A stretch of 64,000 nucleotides of DNA from Streptomyces violaceorubidus (GTDB lineage: Bacteria; Actinomycetota; Actinomycetes; Streptomycetales; Streptomycetaceae): NCBI RefSeq assembly GCF_000717995.1, contig NZ_JODM01000002.1:124001-188000 (forward strand), in the 5' to 3' direction. Positions 52,250 through 59,615 of this stretch are shown here, piece after piece; position 1 is the first letter of the stretch, and every line of letters starts with the position of its first letter. Under the pieces are notes generated by a model that was given only the letters and a program-made list of their open reading frames with translations, searched no databases and was not told the origin of the DNA. A program made the translations under genes and the position numbers.

Positions 52250-53455
52250 ATGAGCCGTCTCGCCCAGACCCACGGCCTCACGGACGTCCAGCGGGAGATC
52301 CTCTCCACGGTCCGGGACTTCGTGGACAAGGAGATCATCCCGGTCGCCACCGGGCTGGAGCACCGCGACGAGTACCCGCAGGACATCGTGGACGGGCTGA
52401 GGGAACTCGGCCTGTTCGGCCTGATGATCCCGGAGGAGTACGGGGGGCTGGGCGAGTCGCTGCTGACCTACGCCCTGTGCGTGGAGGAGATCGCCCGCGG
52501 CTGGATGTCGGTGTCCGGCATCATCAACACGCACTTCATCGTGGCGTACATGCTCAAGCAGCACGGCACGCAGGAGCAGAAGGACCACTTCCTGCCCCGC
52601 ATGGCCGCGGGCGACATCCGGGGCGCCTTCTCGATGTCCGAGCCGGCCCTGGGCTCCGACGTCTCGGCGATCTCCTCGAAGGCGGTGAAGGACGGCGAGG
52701 AGTACGTCCTGAACGGCCAGAAGATGTGGCTGACCAACGGCGGCACGTCGTCGCTGGTGGCCGTACTGGTCAAGAGTGACGAGGGTCACCCCGAGGGCAC
52801 CGCCCCGCACAAGTCGATGACGACCTTCCTGGTGGAGAAGGAGCCGGGCTTCGGCGAGGTCCGCCCGGGACTGACCATCCCCGGCAAGATCGACAAGATG
52901 GGCTACAAGGGCGTCGACACCACCGAGCTCATCATGGACGGCCTGCGCATTCCGGCCAATCGGGTGCTGGGCGGCGTCACCGGCCGAGGTTTTTACCAAA
53001 TGATGGACGGCGTCGAGGTCGGCCGCGTCAATGTGGCGGCCCGTGGCTGCGGCGTCGCTCAGCGTGCCTTCGAGCTCGGTGTCCGGTACGCCCAGCAGCG
53101 CCACACTTTCGGCAAGCAGATCGCCCGGCACCAGGCCATCCAGTTCAAGCTCGCGGAGATGGCTACCAAGGTGGAGGCGGCGCATGCGATGATGGTCAAC
53201 GCTGCACGCAAAAAGGATTCGGGCGAACGAAACGACCTGGAAGCGGGGATGGCCAAGTACCTCGCGTCCGAGTACTGCAAAGAGGTCGTGGAGGACGCCT
53301 TCCGGATCCACGGCGGGTACGGCTTCTCCAAGGAGTACGAGATCGAGCGCCTCTACCGCGAGGCGCCGATGCTGCTCATCGGCGAAGGCACCGCCGAGAT
53401 CCAGAAAATGATCATCGGCCGCCGACTGCTCGAAGAGTATCGATTCCAGGGTTAG
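52250..53455 (+). CDS. Acyl-CoA dehydrogenase, probable (2S)-methylsuccinyl-CoA dehydrogenase
   Basis: A 401-residue FAD acyl-CoA dehydrogenase: EILSTVRDFVDKEIIPVATG, LFGLMIPEEYGGLGESLLTY, AFSMSEPALGSDVSAISSKA, RHTFGKQIARHQAIQFKLAE, and the catalytic Glu in LLIGEGTAEIQKMIIGRR (about residue 380). As the last gene of the ccr operon it most likely oxidises methylsuccinyl-CoA to mesaconyl-CoA, closing the set. It is shorter than the about 550-residue proteobacterial enzyme. From about 52940 the codon use turns markedly less G/C-biased (TTT, CAA, AAT, CGT, AAA). A hairpin follows at 53466. Confidence 0.92.
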   Translation: MSRLAQTHGLTDVQREILSTVRDFVDKEIIPVATGLEHRDEYPQDIVDGLRELGLFGLMIPEEYGGLGESLLTYALCVEEIARGWMSVSGIINTHFIVAYMLKQHGTQEQKDHFLPRMAAGDIRGAFSMSEPALGSDVSAISSKAVKDGEEYVLNGQKMWLTNGGTSSLVAVLVKSDEGHPEGTAPHKSMTTFLVEKEPGFGEVRPGLTIPGKIDKMGYKGVDTTELIMDGLRIPANRVLGGVTGRGFYQMMDGVEVGRVNVAARGCGVAQRAFELGVRYAQQRHTFGKQIARHQAIQFKLAEMATKVEAAHAMMVNAARKKDSGERNDLEAGMAKYLASEYCKEVVEDAFRIHGGYGFSKEYEIERLYREAPMLLIGEGTAEIQKMIIGRRLLEEYRFQG

Positions 53456-53465
53456 ATGTCCGGAT

Positions 53466-53502
53466 ACGGGGTGTTTTCTTGGAGAAGAAGGTCACACCCC
53501 GT
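53466..53502 (+). terminator. Hairpin after the ethylmalonyl-CoA operon
   Basis: ACGGGGTGT (53466-53474) pairs with ACACCCCGT (53494-53502), enclosing TTCTT-GGAG-AAGAA. The stacked stem lies 11 bp beyond the acyl-CoA dehydrogenase stop. It probably ends the operon transcript, or processes it before psd. Confidence 0.6.
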
Positions 53503-53625
53503 AGGCAGTGTTCGGCCGCCGACTCGGCTTCCTGGCTTACCCAGTTGCGGCGGGAAGCCGCTACGATCGCCGGAAAGCCGCCGTCCCCCGTCATAGCGCG
53601 GCATCATCCGCTACGAAGGTCATCC

Positions 53626-54282
53626 ATGCCCCACAGCCAAACCTCTGCACCTCGCGACAGCCTCGCCGGCGTACGCCTCGCGCGCGGAGCCTCGCCGTGG
53701 CTTCTGCCGACCGTCGCCACCGCAGCCGTCAGCCTCCTGCGTGCCCGCCGCTCCGGCGCCGCCAAGGCCGTCGCCGTCCCCGCCACCGCGCTCGCGGCGG
53801 GGATGCTGTGGTTCTTCCGCGACCCCGAGCGCGAGATCACCCAGGGCCGGGTCGTCTCGCCCGCCGACGGCGTGGTGCAGAGCATCATGCCGTGGAAGGA
53901 CGGCCGCACCCGCGTCGCGATCTTCATGAGCCCGCTCAACGTCCACGTCAACCGGGCGCCGCTGTCCGGCACGGTAACGTCGGTCGAGCACGTGCCGGGC
54001 GGCTTCGTTCCCGCTTTCAACAAGGAGAGCGAGAACAACGAGCGCGTCGTGTGGCACTTCGACACCGAGCTCGGCGACATCGAGATGATCCAGATCGCCG
54101 GCGCGGTGGCCCGCCGCATCGTCCCGTACGTGCCGCAGGGCACCAAGGTCGAGCAGGGCGAGCGGGTCGGTCTGATCCGCTTCGGCTCCCGGGTCGACCT
54201 GTACCTGCCGGAGGGTGTCGAGGTCGCGGTCGAGGTGGGTCAGAAGACGGTGGCTGGGGTGACTCGCATTGACCGTGATTGA
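53626..54282 (+). CDS. psd: Phosphatidylserine decarboxylase
   Basis: A 218-residue short (type II/archaeal-like) decarboxylase that makes phosphatidylethanolamine at the membrane. It has an N-terminal hydrophobic region (VATAAVSLLRARRSG; ALAAGMLWFFRDPEREI), VVSPADGVVQSIMPW, FMSPLNVHVNRAPLSGTV, and the self-cleavage site in LIRFGSRVDLYLPEG, where Gly-Ser gives the pyruvoyl group (about residue 186). The pssA start lies inside its last codons. Start ATG 53626; no strong Shine-Dalgarno. Confidence 0.95.
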   Translation: MPHSQTSAPRDSLAGVRLARGASPWLLPTVATAAVSLLRARRSGAAKAVAVPATALAAGMLWFFRDPEREITQGRVVSPADGVVQSIMPWKDGRTRVAIFMSPLNVHVNRAPLSGTVTSVEHVPGGFVPAFNKESENNERVVWHFDTELGDIEMIQIAGAVARRIVPYVPQGTKVEQGERVGLIRFGSRVDLYLPEGVEVAVEVGQKTVAGVTRIDRD

Positions 54283-55123
54283 TCCACAGACCCAGGCCGG
54301 ATGGGTGCCGGAGGCCGACGAGGTGGACGACGAGGAGGAGATGCCGCTCTCGCTCCGCCTGTCGATAGCCGACACGCTCACGCTCGGCAACGCCACGTGC
54401 GGTTTCATGGCGGTGTACTTCACCACCACCGGCATCCTCATCCCCCACCTCATGGGCAGCGACGAGTCGGGCATGGCCCGGCACAGCGCGGCCACCGCGG
54501 TCATCCTGATGCTGTGCGCGGCGATCTTCGACCTGTTCGACGGTCTGGTCGCCCGCAAGCTGCGGTCCTCGCCCATGGGCGCGGAGCTGGACAACCTCTC
54601 CGACCTGATCAGCTTCGGCCTCGCGCCGGCGTACTTCGTCCTCGTCTACGGCATGGTCGCGGACGACGCCTACCAGCGGGTGGCGGCGGTGGGGGCGATC
54701 GTGGTGCTGCTGGCGGTGGTGCTGCGGCTTGCGCGGTTCTCCTGCGTCACGGTCAAGGACGGCACGTTCCAGGGCATGCCGTCGCCGTTCGGCGCGCTGA
54801 CGGTGGTGTCGATCGTGCTGCTGGAGCTGCCGTTCGTGGCGACGCTGCTGGCGATCCTGGGCACGGCCTGGCTGATGGTGAGCCGGGTCGAGTACCCGAA
54901 GCCGCGGGGGCGGCTCGCGGTGGCGATGCTGTCGTGGATCGTCCTGTCGATGGGGCTGCTGGCCGGCTGGGCGTTCGACGCGCCGAGCGGGCAGCTGCTG
55001 CTGCAGACGGGGTGTGCGCTTCAGCTGGTGATGGGGGCGGTGATTCCGCTGTTCGCCACGGCTCGCAGGGTGAACAACTTCCGTGACAATCGGCGGGAGG
55101 CGCGGGCCGCGCAGTTGCCGTGA
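54269..55123 (+). CDS. pssA: CDP-diacylglycerol-serine O-phosphatidyltransferase
   Basis: A 284-residue membrane CDP-alcohol phosphatidyltransferase making phosphatidylserine, the substrate of the adjacent decarboxylase. The signature DG-x2-AR-x8-G-x3-D-x3-D is complete in DLFDGLVARKLRSSPMGAEL plus DNLSD (about residues 90-111). Six to eight hydrophobic helices follow. The start is TTG 54269, overlapping psd by 14 bp, or GTG 54275; the first gives MTVIDPQTQ, with GGGGTG upstream. psd and pssA are translationally coupled. A 13-bp terminator hairpin follows. Confidence 0.94.
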   Translation: MTVIDPQTQAGWVPEADEVDDEEEMPLSLRLSIADTLTLGNATCGFMAVYFTTTGILIPHLMGSDESGMARHSAATAVILMLCAAIFDLFDGLVARKLRSSPMGAELDNLSDLISFGLAPAYFVLVYGMVADDAYQRVAAVGAIVVLLAVVLRLARFSCVTVKDGTFQGMPSPFGALTVVSIVLLELPFVATLLAILGTAWLMVSRVEYPKPRGRLAVAMLSWIVLSMGLLAGWAFDAPSGQLLLQTGCALQLVMGAVIPLFATARRVNNFRDNRREARAAQLP

Positions 55124-55138
55124 TGTGTGAATGTCGGT

Positions 55139-55178
55139 GGGCCCCGGACCCGGGTTGGGTTCGGGGCCCTCCGCTTTT
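55139..55178 (+). terminator. Terminator after pssA
   Basis: GGGCCCCGGACCC (55139-55151) pairs with GGGTTCGGGGCCC (55157-55169), 12 Watson-Crick pairs and one G-U, with a 5-nt loop, followed by TCCGCTTTT. Confidence 0.85.
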
Positions 55179-55201
55179 CCACGCCCGGCGCCGGTGTCGG
55201 C

Positions 55202-55352
55202 GTCCCTGGGGGCTCCGCCCCCAGACGCCCGGCCTATGCCCCCCACCACCCGACGCGGTCGGGAAAGAGGCGAGCCATCCAGCCCGTCCGGCGTTTGAGG
55301 ACGAGGCCCGTTCAGGGCCGAAACGGGGGTCTGGGGGCAGTGCCCCCAGGGT
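55202..55352. repeat. Streptomyces-type dispersed intergenic element
   Basis: It contains CTGGGGGCTCCGCCCCCAG near its left end, the string CAGCCCGTCCGGCGTTTGAG continuing GACGAG at 55280-55305, and GGTCTGGGGGCAGTGCCCCC near its right end. The outer parts are hairpins that also resemble each other in inverted orientation. I recall this GTCCGGCGTTTGAGGAC string as very common between genes in Streptomyces genomes; its function is unknown. It lies between the pssA terminator and the convergent glycerate kinase gene. Confidence 0.65.
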
Positions 55353-55387
55353 CGGGAACGGGAAGGGGCGGCGGGGGCGAGACTCCC

Positions 55388-56545
55388 CTACGCGACGAAG
55401 TCCCGCGCGATGGCCTCCGCCACCCGCTCCAGGATGGGCCCGGCATCCGCGATGCACTTCGCGACGTCCGGCTCGACATCCGTCAGCGGATACGCCCGCC
55501 GGATCCCGGCCCGCCCCAGCACCTCCGCCGGCAGCGCAAGGCGCCCGCACACCGCGACGACCTCCTTGCCCGCGGCCCGGGCCGCCGCCGCCACGCCCGC
55601 CGGTGCCTTCCCGTGCAGGGTCTGCTCGTCCAGCGAGCCCTCCCCGGTGATCACCAGCTCCGCCCGCTCCAGCGCCGGCGCGAAGCCGAGCACGTCCAGC
55701 ATCACCTCGATGCCGGGCCGGAACCGCGCCCCCAGCAGCATCGCCCCGAACCCGATGCCGCCCGCCGCGCCCGCGCCCGGCGACGCGGCGAACCCGGCGG
55801 CACGCGCGCCCACGCCCTCCGTCCGCTCCAGCACCTTCGCGAGGTGCCCGAGGGCCGCGTCCAGGGCCCTCACGTCGTCCGGCGAGGCGCCCTTCTGCGG
55901 CCCGTAGACCGCCGGGGCGCCCTTCGGCCCGGTCAGCGGATTGTCGACGTCGCTGGCGAGCACCAGTTCCACGTCGGGCAGGCGGGGGTCGAGGCCCGAC
56001 AGGTCGGCCGAGGCCAGAGCGGCGAGGCCGCCCCCGCCCGGCGCGACCGGCTGCCCGTCCCCGTCCAGGAACCGCGCGCCCAGCGCGGCCAGCATCCCGG
56101 CGCCGCCGTCCGTGGTGGCGCTGCCGCCGACCCCGAAGACGATCGTCCGCGCGCCCGCGTCCAGCGCGGCCCGCAGCAGCTCGCCCGAGCCGTACGTGGA
56201 CGCGGTCAGCGGTGCGAGGACGCCTTCGGGAAGCCGCTGGAGGCCGCTGGCCTCCGCCATCTCCACCACCGCGGTGCCCTCGCGCAGCGCGTAGGCCGCC
56301 GTCACCTCGTCGCCGAGGGGGCCGGCGACCCGTACCTCCCGGCGCTCGAACCCGGCCGCGACCGCGGCGGCCACCGTGCCGTCGCCGCCGTCGGCGACGG
56401 GCAGCGCCTCGACCCGGACGTCCGGCACGACGCGGCGCAGTCCGGCCGTGACCCGCTCGGCGACCTCGACGGCCGTCAGCGAGCCCTTGAACTTGTCCGC
56501 GGCGACGAGTACCCGGCGGGTCCCGTCCACAGCAGCGTCAGCCAC
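55388..56545 (-). CDS. Glycerate kinase (GarK/GlxK type)
   Basis: A 385-residue glycerate 2-kinase of the GarK family. It has RRVLVAADKFKGSLTAVEVA, VADGGDGTVAAAVAAGFE, VFGVGGSATTDGGAGMLAAL, GPKGAPAVYGPQKGA and VITGEGSLDEQTLHGKAPAG. It would phosphorylate glycerate derived from glyoxylate; glyoxylate is an ethylmalonyl-CoA pathway product, though the link is only by proximity. The GTG at 56545 follows GGGGAGAGCAAG; an upstream in-frame start would add 13 residues. Confidence 0.94.
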   Translation of the reverse strand: MADAAVDGTRRVLVAADKFKGSLTAVEVAERVTAGLRRVVPDVRVEALPVADGGDGTVAAAVAAGFERREVRVAGPLGDEVTAAYALREGTAVVEMAEASGLQRLPEGVLAPLTASTYGSGELLRAALDAGARTIVFGVGGSATTDGGAGMLAALGARFLDGDGQPVAPGGGGLAALASADLSGLDPRLPDVELVLASDVDNPLTGPKGAPAVYGPQKGASPDDVRALDAALGHLAKVLERTEGVGARAAGFAASPGAGAAGGIGFGAMLLGARFRPGIEVMLDVLGFAPALERAELVITGEGSLDEQTLHGKAPAGVAAAARAAGKEVVAVCGRLALPAEVLGRAGIRRAYPLTDVEPDVAKCIADAGPILERVAEAIARDFVA

Positions 56546-56714
56546 CTTGCTCTCCCCTTGCTCTTCGAGCCTTGCGCACGTCAAGGCAGTCGCGCCGCTG
56601 CGACCCTAACCGGAGGACGCCCGTGCCGTCATGCCCTGCCCACACCCTGGAACCGGCCGTGCGCCCGCCCCGGGAGCGCCCCGGGACCGGGTGCGGGCTC
56701 GCTACGCTTTCGGG

Positions 56715-57209
56715 ATGACCACTGCTGACTACGCCACCTACATCGCCGGTCTGCCCCGTGTCCTCGCCGGTGCCGCCGCGGTCTTCCGGGACGCCGGTGG
56801 ACGTGTGCTGCTCGTCGAGCCCGACTACCGGGAGGGGTGGACGCTGCCGGGCGGGACCGTCGAGTCCGACGCCGGGGAGACCCCGCGGCAGGGCGCGTGG
56901 CGGGAGACCCTGGAGGAGATCGGCCTCGACGTGCGGATCGGCCGGCTGCTCGCGGTGGACTGGTCGAGCGGGGCGGGCCGGCCGCCGATCGTGGCGTACC
57001 TGTACGACGGCGGGGTCCTGTCGGAGGACGATCTCAAGGCGATCCGGCTGCCGGAGGACGAGCTGCTGTCCTGGCGGCTGGTGCCGCGCGAGGAACTCGG
57101 CGACCACCTGCCGGGTTCCCTGCACGGCCGGGTGCTGGCCGCGCTGGACGTGCTGGCGGACGGCTCGGGTGCGGCCGAGCTGGAGAACGGCGTGCGGGTG
57201 GACCGGTAA
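56715..57209 (+). CDS. Nudix hydrolase
   Basis: A 164-residue Nudix protein. The box reads GGTVESDAGETPRQGAWRET followed by LEEIGL: the catalytic RE-x-x-EE is present, but the first loop is one to two residues longer than the canonical GX5E. The substrate is unknown. TACGCT lies 6 nt before the ATG and there is no Shine-Dalgarno, so a leaderless transcript is likely. The sirtuin gene starts 42 bp downstream. Confidence 0.9.
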   Translation: MTTADYATYIAGLPRVLAGAAAVFRDAGGRVLLVEPDYREGWTLPGGTVESDAGETPRQGAWRETLEEIGLDVRIGRLLAVDWSSGAGRPPIVAYLYDGGVLSEDDLKAIRLPEDELLSWRLVPREELGDHLPGSLHGRVLAALDVLADGSGAAELENGVRVDR

Positions 57210-57251
57210 ACCGTTCGCCGCCGGCGCACCGGCCGCCCTACCCTCGGCCGC

Positions 57252-57977
57252 ATGACCCGCAAGCCCCTCGTCGCCCTCCTCAGCGGTGCCGGCGTCTCCA
57301 CCGACTCCGGCATCCCCGACTACCGCGGTCCAGGCGGGCTGTGGCGGCGCGACCCGGAGGCCGAGAAGCTCGTCACGTACGCGTACTACATGGGCGATCC
57401 GGAGATCCGGCGGCGTTCCTGGCTGATGCGGCGCGACAGCGCGGCGCTGCACGCCGAACCGAACGTGGCGCACCGTGCGGTGGCCGAGCTGGAGCGGCGC
57501 GGGGTGCCGGTCCGGGTGCTCACGCAGAACGTGGACGGTCTGCACCAGCTCGCCGGGGTCTCCGCCCGCAAGGTCCTCGAACTGCACGGCACCGCCCGCG
57601 CCTACCTGTGCACCGGCTGCGGGGCGCGGGGGCCGATGGCGGACGCCCTCGCCCGGATCGAGGCCGGGGAGGACGATCCGCCGTGCCTGGAGTGCGGCGG
57701 CATCCTGAAGCCGGCGACCGTGATGTTCGGCGAGCGCCTCGACCCGGTGGTGCTGGGCGAGGCGGCCGCCATCAGCAAGGCGTGCCAGGTGTTCGTCGCC
57801 GTAGGCACCAGTCTCCAGGTGGAGCCCGCCGCCGGGCTGGCCGGTGTCGCCGTCGAGCACGGGGCGCGGCTGGTCGTCGTCAACGCCGAGCCGACGCCCT
57901 ACGACGACCTGGCCGACGAGGTGGTCCGGGAGCCGATCGGCACCGCCCTGCCCGAGCTGCTGCGCCGCCTGGGCTGA
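57252..57977 (+). CDS. NAD-dependent protein deacylase, sirtuin (SIR2 family)
   Basis: A 241-residue sirtuin that removes acyl groups from protein lysines using NAD. It has LLSGAGVSTDSGIPDYRG, the catalytic LTQNVDGLHQLAG with KVLELHGTARAYLC, a complete Zn site (CTGC about 119-122; CLEC about 144-147) and FVAVGTSLQVEPAAGL. The class of acyl group is not resolved; residues between Zn site and NAD loop do not show a clear SIRT5-type Tyr/Arg pair. TACCCT lies 7 nt before the ATG, so it is probably leaderless. Confidence 0.95.
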   Translation: MTRKPLVALLSGAGVSTDSGIPDYRGPGGLWRRDPEAEKLVTYAYYMGDPEIRRRSWLMRRDSAALHAEPNVAHRAVAELERRGVPVRVLTQNVDGLHQLAGVSARKVLELHGTARAYLCTGCGARGPMADALARIEAGEDDPPCLECGGILKPATVMFGERLDPVVLGEAAAISKACQVFVAVGTSLQVEPAAGLAGVAVEHGARLVVVNAEPTPYDDLADEVVREPIGTALPELLRRLG

Positions 57978-57982
57978 GCGGC

Positions 57983-58034
57983 GACGGCCGCGAGGCCGGT
58001 CGCGGGGATCGCGGGGACGGCCGCAAGGCCGGTC
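57983..58034. repeat. Duplicated small hairpin between convergent genes
   Basis: GACGGCCGCGAGGCCGGTC (57983-58001) recurs as GACGGCCGCAAGGCCGGTC (58016-58034). Each contains a CGGCC-N4-GGCCG stem. The second copy runs into the LLM gene's stop codon. Likely a double terminator formed by duplication. Confidence 0.6.
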
Positions 58035-58902
58035 AGAACAGGGTGTCGGCGAGGCGGTCGATCTGGTCGGGGTCCGAGGACCAGCAGTAGAGCACGACCT
58101 CGTCGGCTCCGATGTCCCTGAAGGCGTCGACGGCGGCGCGGATCTCCCGTGCGCCGGTGAGCAGGCCCCTGGTCATGTACTCGGCGCGTCCGGTGAAGGC
58201 GTAGTAGTCGCGCAGGTTCCGCCGGGCCCGTTCCACCGTGGCGGCGGGGCCGAGGGCGACGCTCGACTGGGCGACCAGGTGCGGCCGGCCCGGGCGGTCG
58301 TACTTCCGCCAGACCGCCTCGACCTGGCGGAACAGGCCGGACATGTGCGCGGCCGGCAGCGCGGCGCCGAGGAAGCCGTCGCCGAAGCGGCCGACCCGTT
58401 CCAGGGCGGCCGGGGCGAAGCCGCCGAACAGCACCCGGGGTCCGCCGGGAGTCGCGGGGCGGGGCCCGACGGGGCCGATGTCGAGGCCGTAGGGCTCGCC
58501 GTTCCAGGTGCGGCGCAGGAGGGTCATCTGCTCGTCGAGGCGGCGGCCCCGGCGGCGCGGGTCGATGCCGGCGGCGAGGCAGTCGTCGGCCCGCCCGCCG
58601 ACCCCGATGCCGAGCGTGAAACGGCCGCCCGAGAGCCGGTCGAGGGTCGCCGTCTGCTTGGCGAGCAGCGCGGTGTTGTGGACGGGGGCGATCAGCACCT
58701 CGGTCTGCAGGCGGACGCGGGAGGTGGCGCCGGCGAGGGCCGCGAGGGTGATCAGGGGTTCGGGGTTGTCGAAGACGAGCCGGTCGAGCAGGCCGAGCGT
58801 GCTGAAGGGGAGCGCGTCGGCCCGCCGTGCCCAGCTCGGCAGCAGGGCGGGGTCGTCGACGGGAAGGCCGAGGCCGATGTGCGGGGGATGCGTGGAACGC
58901 AT
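58033..58902 (-). CDS. LLM-class flavin/F420-dependent oxidoreductase
   Basis: A 289-residue luciferase-like monooxygenase/F420 reductase: HIGLGLPVDDPALLPSWARR, VRLQTEVLIAPVHNTALLAK, LSGGRFTLGIGVGGRADDCL, GPRVLFGGFAPAALERVGRF and a C-terminal GADEVVLYCWSSDPDQIDRL. The pattern fits the LLM family; cofactor and substrate are unresolved. The ATG at 58902 follows CCGGAGGACCCCACCC. It is convergent with the sirtuin gene. Confidence 0.92.
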   Translation of the reverse strand: MRSTHPPHIGLGLPVDDPALLPSWARRADALPFSTLGLLDRLVFDNPEPLITLAALAGATSRVRLQTEVLIAPVHNTALLAKQTATLDRLSGGRFTLGIGVGGRADDCLAAGIDPRRRGRRLDEQMTLLRRTWNGEPYGLDIGPVGPRPATPGGPRVLFGGFAPAALERVGRFGDGFLGAALPAAHMSGLFRQVEAVWRKYDRPGRPHLVAQSSVALGPAATVERARRNLRDYYAFTGRAEYMTRGLLTGAREIRAAVDAFRDIGADEVVLYCWSSDPDQIDRLADTLF

Positions 58903-59082
58903 GGGTGGGGTCCTCCGGAGGGCGTGCCGAAACAGTGGCGCCGCCCCTCCGTGGCTCCGGGCCGCTGTGCGCGGGCCTGCTCCCCGTCTGCGGCATCGTT
59001 CGGGAGAGCGTGCTCTTCGAAGTCCGGTGAGCGTAACGGGCCCGCGGCGCGCGGGCACCGCGCTTTCGCCGCGGACCGGTGT

Positions 59083-59577
59083 CTAGAACAACGGCTCGGG
59101 TCCCCCCGCACCCCGTTCGAGGTCAAGCAGCCGCCGCTTGCGCTCCAGGCCGCCGCCGTAGCCGGTGAGGTCGCCGCCGGCGCCGACGACGCGGTGGCAG
59201 GGGACGATGATGCCGATCGGGTTGCGGCCGTTGGCGAGGCCCACCGCGCGCGAGGCCGCCGGGTTGCCGAGGGCGGCGGCGAGTTCGCCGTAGGTGCGGG
59301 TCTCGCCGTACGGGATCTTCCGGAGCTGTGTCCAGACCGTGCGCTGGAACGGGGTGCCGTTCAGGCGCAGGCCGAGGGTGAAGTCCTTCAGTTCGCCGGT
59401 GAAGTAGGCCTCCAGCTGCTCCTCGGTCTCGGCGAAGGGGCGTTCGTCGCGCTCGCCGAAGGTCTCCTCCGGCGGGCGGTGGCGCTGGTCGGTCATGTAG
59501 AGGCCGCACAGGGCGCCGTCCTCGGCGACGAGGGTGAGTGCGCCGTAGGGGCTGTCGATCACGGTGTGCTGTTTCAC
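59083..59577 (-). CDS. ogt: Methylated-DNA-protein-cysteine methyltransferase
   Basis: A 164-residue suicide repair protein that removes alkyl groups from O6-guanine. The acceptor Cys is in GIIVPCHRVVGAGG (about residue 126), with the DNA-binding TYGELAAALGNPAASRAVG and NGRNP (Asn hinge) before it. It starts at GTG 59577 (MKQHTVIDS). It is 38 bp downstream of the Ada-AlkA fusion gene, forming an alkylation-repair operon; the functions of E. coli Ada are thus split over two genes. Confidence 0.96.
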   Translation of the reverse strand: MKQHTVIDSPYGALTLVAEDGALCGLYMTDQRHRPPEETFGERDERPFAETEEQLEAYFTGELKDFTLGLRLNGTPFQRTVWTQLRKIPYGETRTYGELAAALGNPAASRAVGLANGRNPIGIIVPCHRVVGAGGDLTGYGGGLERKRRLLDLERGAGGPEPLF

Positions 59578-59615
59578 GGGTTTCGCTCCGGCTCCTCGAA
59601 CGGGCTCGAACGGGC

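Noticed and set aside
55202..55352. Small protein gene in the dispersed element
   Set aside because: Short frames exist but there is no Shine-Dalgarno and the sequence is explained by inverted repeats.
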